From: Blastomussa wellsi
Taxonomy: Eukaryota; Cnidaria; Anthozoa; Scleractinia; Plerogyridae
Direction: 5' to 3'
Length of the DNA stretch: 64,000 nucleotides
Assembly: GCA_947652115.1 (NCBI GenBank)
Contig: OX393562.1
Location: 1,731,294 to 1,795,293, forward strand
A program made the translations under genes and the position numbers. The notes beneath the pieces are model-generated. The model worked only from the letters and a program-made list of their open reading frames with translations. It was not told the origin of the DNA and ran no database searches. Positions 33,758-45,700 of the stretch are shown piece by piece. How positions within the stretch are numbered: position 1 is the first letter of the stretch; each line of letters starts with the position of its first letter.

Positions 33758-36700
33758 ATGCCAGGGAGAACGATTCATGAAGTTTCAGTGGAAGGCGCTC
33801 AGCGAAGAAGACCAAGCAATCACATTGTAAGAATTGCCTTTTTATTCATTGAAGAACGGACACTGATTAGCTTCGATTCACACCTTTTCTCTTGTTGGTT
33901 TTCTTGTTTTTCAAGGTTTACTCCATCAAGATTGTCTGGTCGGATGGAACGATCAACATCGTCTATCGAAGATACAGCGAAGTTCTTCAACTTGAGGTAA
34001 AAATTGAAAGTATTGTGCGTTTAATGTGTTAACGAGTTCCATCCCGTAGTTTTCCATGTGCTCTATTGTTCATACCTAGGATATCGTGAATCAAATATTA
34101 CTTAGTGAGCAAGACTTGTTTAATCTGAGAATCATGGAGTATACGTTTGAAGAGTCTACGCGTTTTGACCAAGGAAAACAGCTGTGAAATCACGTTTGTC
34201 GATTGGATGGAGTCGTTAGAACTGCTCGAGCTCGCGGTTCAATAGAAATTTCTTTATAGTAGCAAGAACGACGCACTATTTTGACAATTTTTATAAATAG
34301 CTTTGAAATGTCCACGCAAGGAAATTGAAAAGGCCAGGGCAGCTAGCTGGACATCAAGCCAACATGCAGAAGCTGATGAATTTCTGTGTTGTGTCACCTT
34401 TCGTTCAACATTGTATTCATTCATTTATTGAGCACAGAGTTAGCAGAAAATTGCTTTGGATCACCTTTGCCATTGATAGTTTTCCATCTTTCAGTTGATA
34501 TTGGGAGGCTAGTGCAATGGTTACTCTGCTGGACTCCGGTCGGGTTGTCCGATGATTCGAGCCCCGCCCAGGGAACTGCATTGTGTTCTTGAGAAAGACA
34601 CTTCACTCTCAAAGTGCCTATCTTCACCTGGGTATAGATTGGTACCGACGAAGGGGTGGGGGGGGGGGAGGGGGTGTAACCCTGCGATGGACCAGCATTA
34701 GATCTAGCGGGAAGTAGAAATCCTGCTAAGGAAATTTTGCTAAGGAAACGGGCTTAAGCTCTGGAAATCTCGCTAATGAAAATGGGATAAGCTCCGGATT
34801 TCATGGTGGTACAAAGAGGCTAGAATTATTGCTACATCCCAAGGGTGGGATGCTAGTCGACCATCGCTGGTTACTGCCCTGCATTCTATCATTCTACAAG
34901 AACAATTTACCAAATTACCGGCAGAGGCTCGAACCCAGGCCGCCGCTCGATCCGTAATTAACGCATTAACCATTAGGCCGCTGCGCAGGCCAACAAGAGG
35001 GTTTATCAGATTGTTCTGAATGCAAAACGTTTATCAGGATTTCTGATTATTGACGAGGTCTGTTTTCCCATTTTTCAGCGCAGTCTCTTGGAAGTTTTTC
35101 CCAGCAACAAACGAAGAAGATTCATTCCTGTACTTCAACAAGGTGAGAATGCGTTCTAAAAGACTAAAATCACCACATTCCGTTTATTGCTTCTACACAA
35201 TATTAATGACAATTTCGAAACAGAACAAACGTTGTAAAATACTTTATTTATAAAAATTATTCTACAAAATCGCGTGGCAACCCGCAAATTAAAAGCAAGC
35301 GATGTGGTTTATTCATTTTTTTATTTTTAGTAGTATTGTCAACGGGTTGTTATTACGGCTCTGTAATTGACTGCGATTAAGCTGGTTGTTATCGACAAAA
35401 TGTTTTTGCGTAGAATTCTGTGATAACAGTGGATGCAGTTTTAAATAACACAAACTAAATGGGTTATATAAAAATAGCCTCCATTTGGTGTGAAAATATG
35501 TGCTGATGTTCAAACGCGGACATTATTTGTTCTGAGAAGCAGTCTTTTTTAGAGGGAAGTGCTACGGAAAAAGTCACATGACTGCCCTCGACAAATATCA
35601 GTGCATATTTTTAAAGCTAAACTCGAAGCTATTGGATTTATTATCCTTCAAATAATTTTTCTCATATTTTCAAGGCCTTACATTTTGGGAAAAAGAAAAG
35701 GGCGGCTAGCGTTTAAGTATATCACAGTATAGCTGTCAAGTACAAATGACGGATAAAAATCGCTTCATGATCATACATGGGAAACGTGTAAATTTGTTGA
35801 ATAATAATAAATCAATAATCCTGCTCAATCTTGCGGAATATCGTCTAATATAGTCAACTCGGCCTACGGCTTCGTCGGCTAATTATCGATCTGGCGATAT
35901 TCCGCGCGATTTCGCAGGATAATTGTTGAATATTCCCCAGTTTTTGACTGCATCACGTGCCGTGCTTAGACCAGTCACGTATGTGAAAAATATTTGCTGG
36001 ATTGTAGCCTGCGTAGCAAGCGTTCCCAAGCGAGTAAAGAGCTGTTATGATCTGTTATCGTATATCTGCGAAAATTGGGGCGAGGATCAAAGTACCACGC
36101 CACACCAATCAGACGCCTTCGTTCGTGGACGAACGAAGTTTTTCAGAATCGAGGGGTTTGCGGGCAAGCGTTCCCTCTCTTCCCTTCCCCTCCCCCTTCT
36201 TTTCTCTTTTTGCTCTCGCCCCAATTTTCGAGCGACAAGAAATCGCTCTTCGCTCTTCGCTCGGGCGGGAACGCTTGCGACGCAGGCTAGCTGGATTGTA
36301 ACGTTGATGGATGAAAGATATCGGCATGGCTTCCTAAAACTACATGCATTGGACGTCGTGTTCATCATAGAGTCTCCAGTAGCTCAGTGGTTAGAGCATC
36401 CGACTAGATCACGGAGGGTCGTGGGTTTAAATCCCATCTGGGACTCGGATTTTTTCCGAGCTTCTGTTGATGCCATTTCAATGTTGAATTCTAGTAAAAA
36501 CCCATAAAATGACCCGGCTTTGCCAACGTATGATCGCTTATATTTTGTTGAATGAATAAGTCGATAAATGTAAATTTGCACATTAGGCCACTTCGTGATT
36601 TAATTGGATACTGAGAATCCTAGTCTGGCAGCTTATCCATTGTATCTCCATTTTCAGGTAAAATTAAATTCTTACCAACAACCATTCATACTAAAGTTGA

Positions 36701-39700
36701 CCAAATACGGGACTTTCTCCTGGTAAGTATCAAATCAATATTAGGCCTCTGTCAACTCTTTGGGATGCATGCCGAAATTCCGAAAATGATTTTACTTGCA
36801 ATCGCCTTCTGAGAGAGGTCAGAACTCTGGGGGCATGCAGGAGTCAAACCGATCTTTTGCACTGAGTTGAACCCAAGAAGAGAAATTTCATATCTCCAAG
36901 CAACCATTATCTATTATTTATGTTATTACCATACTAATTTGCCAGAGAAAAAAATTTCCGAGTGTTGTCCGATGGGCACACGACAGTTTACGAACATTTC
37001 CGAAAATGACCGAAATCTAACGACGTTTGCCGAGGAATTTCGAGGAAGGTACGGAGATGTCTCGCCCATACAACAACAACCAACAAAGTATAAAAGAAAA
37101 CATTTTAGTACAGTAAAATGGCAAGGATGGAATCAAACGTAAAGTCTTTGAATAATGAAAAAATGAAAATATGATTCTGTGAGTCAGATACCTCTTACAT
37201 TAATTACTCTTTTTATTGTTCAGAATTTGATTTCTCTGCCTGATCACATCTCCAAATGCCAACTGGTGACACGCTTCTTCACTCCCCGGCCTGAAGATCT
37301 GGAATCTGTTAAACCAAAGTAAGTAATTGCTGGTAGAGCAGTTTTCGATTGAATTTCGCAGAATAAAAACTAGAGGAATCACGCTGGCAAATCACAAAGG
37401 ACTCAGATAATGATGAATCCAGCCGTGAACCAATCAAATCTGGACAAATGTCGACAGTTATCGAAACTGTGGTGGCGGGAGGGCTGCAGGGCCCCTCGAC
37501 CCTCCGGCTCGTACCCGTACACTCGTACGTGTACACATACTCCAGGCGTAATCCTTCCGAGGCAGCTCGATGGCCTGCAGTGTTCAAGGTTGTAAGTGGA
37601 AAGGATACTTTAAAATAAGATGGGACACCTTGTGATGCTTACGTTCAGTCAGTCATTTTTGTAAAGAACCTCTTTAATATGGCCACCTTGTGACTGGATT
37701 AATGTAGTCCTTGGTCGCTGTTTAAGCATCACAAGGCGTCCCACCTTATTGTTGAAGCTCCCTTTTTTAATCCAATTCTTCCCCAGCCACAAACAACCTA
37801 GTTCCATGTTGGATGAGTTTTAATTAATTACGTCTTAGTGTTTTCCTGTTTATTTTTTGCTGACAGGAAGGCTGGACAAAAAAAATCCAAAGCCAAATTA
37901 GCTGGAAATATTCTCAGAAAGCTTTCTCTAGGCCACTCAAAACCAGGTTTGTTATAAGTCACAACCTTTCCAAATATGGTCATCCAAAGCCATCAGTTTG
38001 CATTCTGGTGGATAACGCTACTTAATACGCAAATTAATAACTTTCAAGTAGATAACGCACTGACATCGTATTACCGCTAACTTCAGCGATACGAGACCCT
38101 TTTAATCAAAACTCCAATCAACAGCTGGTGTTAAACTTCAGACAATTAAACTTTATTAATGACCTTATATGGAAGGCGTTTATGAAGTCAAACCTTCGAA
38201 GGTGTTTATATATAATCAAACCTTTTCCATATAAGGTCATTATAAGTTTTGATTGACGGAAGCCTATTGCAAACCTCTCGCAGGACTTTAGATTGAACGG
38301 GGCACTGCACTCTGTAGAGGGACTCAGGATTCAAACGTGTGTAGAGATACTCCAAGCTAAAATGTCAAATTTTTCAAGATGTTTTTTGAGAAATCTTTAA
38401 ATTCTGATATTTCGACGCACAGTTGAGTATTCCTGACGGAGTTTGAGGTGTTTGGTTAGCCGATGAAACAATGTTTACGTAGAGTGTGTGATCTATCTTT
38501 TTTATAATCGAAAAAACGCTAAGGAGTAAACGATGAAATAAAATCGTACAAATCTATGCTGATATTTTACGAAACGGAATAGATCACTGAGAACCTTGCT
38601 AAAGTGAATTAAACACCTCCAGTAACACAACTTACAGCAGTGCAATTTGTTTCACTTGATGAATTGTTTCTGATTCGAGGAAGAAAGTATAGAGTGATAG
38701 CAAGGTATTATTCTAAGTTATGTTCCCTTTTTACAGTGAGTTGCATTGGGGAGCCAGCACTCCTGGAACAATTTCTTGTACTCAAGAATTATCAAAAACA
38801 GTACGATAACGACATTAGTCTTACCGAAGGATATACAGTGGATGTTATTGAAAAGCACGAAAGTGGTAGGTACCAGGCCCTTTTATATCAACAGTTAGAA
38901 ACAGCTATTAACAGGCAAACCGAGCATTCTCGTCCCCAGACACCAACTGTCCCTCTTAGCCGGCGGGGCCTGGGGCACCAGCTCCTTTGTGCCTTAGGTG
39001 CAAATTTTTGATTTCGTCATTTACTTTGAGTTGATGTAAGAAGCTATACATAAAGATGAAAATGTTAAAGGCATGTTTTTTGTTGATATTGCTTCAGTGA
39101 CAAATTTGGTCTAGCTACGTCCTTCTCCTCTAACGAAAATAACGAAAGTACTTGTTTGTTGTTTAGCGAAAAATCGTGTCATTATCTTTACAAGTCTGTC
39201 ATTATTTTGACCAGCACTAAAGTCGCGACTAAAAGTATACTGGGAACTGGGGATATGAGCTTACAGGCCCGCAAGTCGTATTAAATTCTCAAAAAAATCA
39301 AAAAGGCTAAAATAAGAGCCTTATCTAAAAGTTTCTATTGTTATTGTTTTATGTTCTTACGTTTGTATCAGGATGGTGGCACGTTGATTGCGAAGGCGAC
39401 ATTGGCTGGGCACCAGCTACATTTATCAAGCCTCTATATGGTGATAATGATAACGAAGGCGGTGACAGCATCGTAACTGACATTTTTCCTGCTGGAAAAG
39501 GTACGAATTTATGATGTAAACTGTGGGACTCCAAGAAACAACATCAGTAACAAAAAATCCAACCAAACAACTAAAAATCATTTCCTTAGTGTCTACTGTA
39601 TATTTCCTTTGGTCGTTCTTAGTCGTATACAAAGACAATATCTATTGCATTAATGACATTGCCTTGATATTCAAAGACATTTCCAGGAATTCCAATAAAA

Positions 39701-42700
39701 GACCTTTTTAACTTGGAGTTGAAGGAGAACTTATTTCTTTGTCTTGTCGTCTTAATTTTACAGAAGAAATTTATATGACAACAAATTCTTACCAGGCAAA
39801 GAAGAAGGACGAAATCAGCTTTGATATCGGTGTTAATCTACAAGTGATTGAAAAAACTCTCGACGGCTGGTGGAGAGTGTCGTAAGTCAGTCAATCATGT
39901 GTCATACTTTTCTTTGGTTTTCTTTACTTTTTCTGTAATTTAAAAGGAAAGTTTCCTTTGCGTTCAGAAGCTCTGGATGAACGAGAGTATCACGGGCCGA
40001 CACAACAACCGTAGTGCAAGTCCTGGCCTACAAAAGATATTCCAGTTGCTGCTTGCTGATTGAGCAGAATAATACAAAATATGTTTCTGCCAAATCAGCA
40101 ACCAGCCTTTGCTGACCCGTTCGGAAATGGTCTTGAGAGACCCGGGGGTTAGTTCAGCAATTATTGAAAAATTTCGTCGTTCCGAAGTTTGTCGCATTTA
40201 GTTCGTTTTGCTCCGACAAACTGCCTCTGGGTCTCCGAGGATGACGTCGAAGCTAATTAATATAATCTCTACTTCTTTCTCAGGTATATGAACGAAGAAG
40301 GCTGGGCGCCAGCCGTGTATCTGAAGAGGGTCGGTGCTGCAACTGATAAATCACCAGCAAGTTTAAAACGTTTGCCAGCAATGGGCGTTCAATTGAGAGA
40401 CGAAACAAAAGACCTTGAGCAGGTGCTGAATACAGAAGGACAAGATAAAGCGTATACCTGTAAGGATCCTTGTTGATTTGCCTCTATTTCAACCTCTTTC
40501 GTGTTTTGTGGGGATTTCCTCTCGACTGGGCCCTTTGTTTTGTTCTTACTACAGTCAGTGCTTCTTAACGGACACATCTGCACTAAACGTTCTGTTAGCC
40601 GGGCACCTCTCTAAGATGGACAATTCGTGTACTGGTCCTGACGGTTTCGATCCTTGCGAGACTTCACTGTACCGGTTAATACTGGGAGAAGGTGGGGGAG
40701 GGGGGATTGAGGACCAAAGAAATGAAAACATCGTGTGATGGACCATCCAGTTAAGCCCCAAAGTGGTAATCCAATAAGACTTAGACTTATCTTTTAATTT
40801 TCAGTTCTGACACCTCCTGGGAATCTAAATAGAAGACGCAGCGCCAGTGAGGTACGTTTTACATACAGGATAATGTCTTATATCTTGGCTATTTTTTAAC
40901 AAATGTTTAAGCGGGGACTTAAAGGAACTACGTCACGACCTGTGCATTTTCAAACCATTACGCTAAATTTGTCAAATTCGTCATTTGCAATCCGTCTCAA
41001 TCTTCTCCATCCTTAACCATCCTTGCTCCTTTTTGGTTTAGAATCAAACTTTTGCTGTTTTTCTTCCATAGTTCGGGTTTCCTATATATTAAGGGTAATT
41101 TGTTTCGTCGCAAAAAATGACTCAAAATATCGTAACTTCGCCCCTTTAAGCTTAAATAAATTAAAGAGATAGGCGGAGCAGGCATTTGTCCCTGTTAGCG
41201 CCAATGTACCTAACTGAAAATTTTACACTTGCCCAAGCAACTGTATCGCCATGAGGCGGATGCCACCAGTGAATAAGGCATCACTGAAACTCCGCTATAT
41301 TTGTGTTTACAGGTTGAAGTTTCCTTAGAAAAGACGGCAAGCCAGGATTATCCCTTCTCAAGCTACCGATCTACCTGGGATCCGATGGGAGACCTCAGGG
41401 ACGCGCTACCAAACCGCGGACTCTTCATCTCCGAACTCGACCTTCGGCTAGCCCGTCGTAATGAAGAAGAACGTATGACCGCTGATACATTGAAACTAAA
41501 TTGCTCGCTCAGTTTCTCTGACAATGTAAAGGAGTTTTTTAGAAAGCGGATTTTAACAGAAAATTTGCCACTGGAAGATTTCCAAACATCTGTTAAAGTG
41601 CCTCCTTCGGGCTCGATTTCTAGCAAGTTAAATATGAGTTCAGGAGGAAATTCGTCGAACCAGAAGGAGTTACGAGATTCATTGCCATCAGTTTGCAGCA
41701 CACCTTCAGCCAGTGATGCAGAGCGTTCGCCTCATTTACCAAGGAAACTGGGCAACACACCAGGGAATGCTGAGGCTACTGGAGGAAAGGAACGCCTAAA
41801 TATTAACGTCAATCAATTGGGAGAGAAGGAAGAGGTGAAAGAAGAGTCAGGGACGAAAGAAACAAATGAACGGCGAAGATCAGGGGAGAAAATAGGTAAC
41901 TTTTCACCTAAGAAGAAATTAGGTAGTTTAGCAGTCTGTATACCTTGCCAAAAAAGGTTTTGCAACGTTTTAATTTGATTTGCATGCAGTTAAGAGACGC
42001 GACAAGGGGTTCAGGGTCCAAGTCCAAGAAGGAGGTTCCATGAGACACAGTGCCAGCGAGGTAAGTTTTGGTAAATTAACCTGAGGAAAATCCAGGGGGG
42101 AAATATTGCTCCTTACGCTACTAGACAAGTTACCTCATCATTCTCTTGAATCTTCGCTTATAAGTCTCCCGCACTGATTGATACACGTAGTAAAAGCTTT
42201 AAGGCCGGTGAGGCATTGGATAGGGATGGCGTATTTCACTGGAGGGCTTGTTGAAGGGTCAGCCTGCAAACAGGCTCTTTTCTCGGAGGGGCGCTATTCT
42301 CCGTCGCGAAGCCTCGAACAGTGGAGGCTTCCCTTCACATGACTCCACTGCGCGAGTGTTCGGGAAGCCTGTCCGCAGGCCAATGAAGGGTTATTTAATG
42401 TGATTACGTGGAAACTATAAATTTGAGGGACCATTAATATGCATCACCAAATCTTTTACTTTGATCTGAATACAAATTATCGACTTGAGAGATTTTTTAA
42501 AGTATAGACGGCCTCAATGCTTTCTACAGCTAATAGGATAAAGTTATCTTTAAAAGAGGTATTGTAATTGCCTATTTGCCTTCAAATCAAAAGAAACATT
42601 GAAAATATAATGTACCAAGGTACAAAAACACCAAAGAATTAAGAATAAATTGAAAAGAAACAAGAACGGTTTGGAATGTGGAAGATTGAGGTTTAGTTGA

Positions 42701-45700
42701 CAAGCCAAAAAAATATATTCAAAACTTCTGAAGATGCGCGATTCCTAACAAAGAAAACGAAAAGATGAAGGCGCTGCATTGATTATCCTCCTCACCATTT
42801 GGTTTTTCATTTTCATAGACAGAGACTCAGGTCAACCCCTTAACAACTCTTCGATCTTCCTGGAGTTCACACAACATCAACAGCATGAGTTCCAACAGAG
42901 ATCTAAGGGACTCGATACCAAACCGTGGACTTTCCATCTCATATCCCGATCTTAGACTAGCACAACGTAAAAAAGACGAACGTGTAGCTGCTGATAAATT
43001 GAAAAGAAATTGCTCATTTAGTTTCTACGACAACATGAAGGATCTTCTTGGAAAAAAGAAACCGACAGAATGTGTGTCGTCGGAAAATGTCACAGCGAAA
43101 GTTGAATCTTCAACATTGCCCAGATTCAGAAGTGATTCTCTATGTTTTGACTATTCAAGCTCAAATGCGTGTAAGTTAAACCCAAATATAACTGTGAAGT
43201 CATAAAATTCGAGGAAAGCAAGTGTTATACTTCCATCAATTTGCATTACACTGCCAGACAGCGATACAGAACAATCGCCTAGCTCACTGAAACTGAGATC
43301 CCATCGAGAAAACAGACAACAACAACAGCATCAACTTCAAGTTCCGACTAATGCGATCAGTTGCCAAGGAGACGGCGTCCACGGGGGAGAAACTGAACAA
43401 GAACGAGACATAAGGCGTGGAATAGACAAATTGGAGACAGAGAAAGAAGGGCTTGATGCTAAAATGTTTGTAGAAGAAGAACAACAAAACTCTGATTCAA
43501 AAAGTTCTACTGAAGGAGATGAAGGTATTTACTTTGCTGTTTCCACCTACTTTGCCATTGGAGATGGCGAACTTACTGTGTGCGAAGGCGATGAAGTTCA
43601 AGTGGTAACTAAAGCTTCTAATAGTTGGTGGATGGTCCACAAGGACGGTGAAGCCGGGTGGGTGCCGTCAAATGTTCTGGTAATTGGAGCGGGGCAGAAC
43701 GAGAAAGGCAACTTCAAAAGTCTAAATTCAGACACTGATCAAGAAAGTGAGAGCCTTTCCTTCTTTGAAGACGATGGCACCGACGATCAACGCGAACACG
43801 AAGATGACGACTACGATGACGACGACGACGACGACGATGGCTTTAACAATTTATCTGGAGTGTGCAATCCCAAAGATGAAGGCAAGTCTTTATTTAAACA
43901 ATTACATCTTCTTTGTCTAGCCTATCTGAACACAGTCCAGTGAGCCCTTCCAAGCCTTCTTATAAGACCACTTAACTAAAGTTTGAAAGCTCTTGCTCTT
44001 GTTCTAAAATTTGGCCTAAACTGTTTCAAACGCAACAAACCAAGCACTGAAAGTGATAAATGATCATCGCAGTGAAATCCACTTTAAGCAATTGGAATAA
44101 AGAAGCCGTTGAAGTTGATTCCAACTGCTTAAATAGGCCAGCACAGCAGGGTGTTATTTTGTACCATGTGACTGGGTCGTGCAAAGGTAAAGGTAAAGGT
44201 AAGTCTGCAGTCGGGCCTAGTGACTCATCAGGCCGGAGCTTATCCCGGTTTCTGTAGCATGAAGCGACAGAGAGTATTTCTACTCCCCCCTGGATGGGAT
44301 GCTAGTCCATCGCAGGGTTACCCCCCAGCAGTAAATTCGCCGGTACCCATTTATACACCTGGGTGAAGAGAGGCACTGTGAGAGTAAAGTGTCTTGCCCA
44401 AGAACACAACGCAGTGCCCCGGCTAGAGACTTGAACCCGGACCGTCCGATCAGGAGTCCAGCGCACTAACCATTAGGCCACTGCGCCTCCCACTGCGCCT
44501 CCCACTGCGCCTCCCGTCGTGCAAAGGGCCTATTGGAAATTCACTGCGATGATCATTTCTTACTTTCATCTACATCCGCATCTACACCCGTAGTTCATCC
44601 GCACTGGTATCGGGAAGGTCACGGGTTCGAATCCCGTTGAAGCCCTGATGTTTTCAGGTTTATTTATTCCAATAAATGTTGACAGTTACCTGTGTTAATT
44701 TCATTGTCCATGGCTAGTTTGACGCAGCGCCTGTCGTTTCGTCCCTGCCATGGGACCCTTCAGAGACCTTTTGCTTGGCAAACTCGTTGAGCATCGCAAT
44801 CAAAGTCCCGTACGCTTTATTCCGATTGTTAAAATTGGAAATGCACTGTGAGTGATCATTTCTCACTTTCATTTACATCCGAAGTTCACATATAAACCAT
44901 TTTATATACTTAACGTCAAGCCAAGCACTGATACACACACTACCTAACGGTTATAAACAGGGAGATTTCCTGTTAAATGTTATCGACAAAAGTTAAATGG
45001 AGTATTTCATTTTTCATAGGTCAATCCGTAGTGTGGACACAGTCAGTCCTGAGACCAAGACAACATTTGAATGTAAGTGTTTTCTTGATATAATGTAGTA
45101 CGTCTACAACTTGAAAAACGTAGAACCAAAGCATTGATTAATTTTGCTAACACTCGAGACCTGAACTGTATTCTGACTTGAAATAGCAAATGCACTGAAA
45201 GTGATCTGAATATAATGTCTTGGGAAGATTGGTCGATTTGTTTTGTTAAAATGATGAAGCAACACATTTTATGTATATTTTATATGTTTTAAGACTTGCT
45301 AATTGTTTTCCACCACTTTTGTTTAAAGTGTTGCCACAACAGGAGATACGACTGCAGCGGAATACAATCGGTTAGTTCTTGCCATGCGTCGGATCTAAGC
45401 AACAAGTGCTCAATTGTTCTTGGCGTTAAGAGCCGTAACGCCACCAAAAGATCACAAGGTTACAAGTGGACAAGGTTTGAAAACGGACATAAATCCAGGC
45501 GCTGCTACAAGGGTACGAGCTGTTTTAAAGAGGAAGTCTGTAGACAACAAAAATGGAACAAAAATTTCGAAGTAATGAACATTGTAAGCCGTCCATCACG
45601 AAACCGTTGTTACGTCCATACAGAAGGGCGCAGGTTTCCACTCGTAAAACAGAAAAATGTAGCGTCTTATGATTCTGGATTTCCCGAAGACGAGAAAACA

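Noticed and set aside
36047..36368. Overlapping open frames on both strands
   Set aside because: All lie in or across the 36005-36289 MITE, where GC-rich skewed sequence lacks stops by chance.
36371..36445. Possible functional tRNA gene
   Set aside because: A and B boxes are good, but the anticodon arm does not fold with a 7-base loop and SINE-like sequence continues downstream. Called a SINE head.
42885..43205. Stand-alone 106-codon gene
   Set aside because: It is exon 14 of the first PX-SH3 gene. The frame reads past a good GTAAGT donor into a stop inside the short intron.
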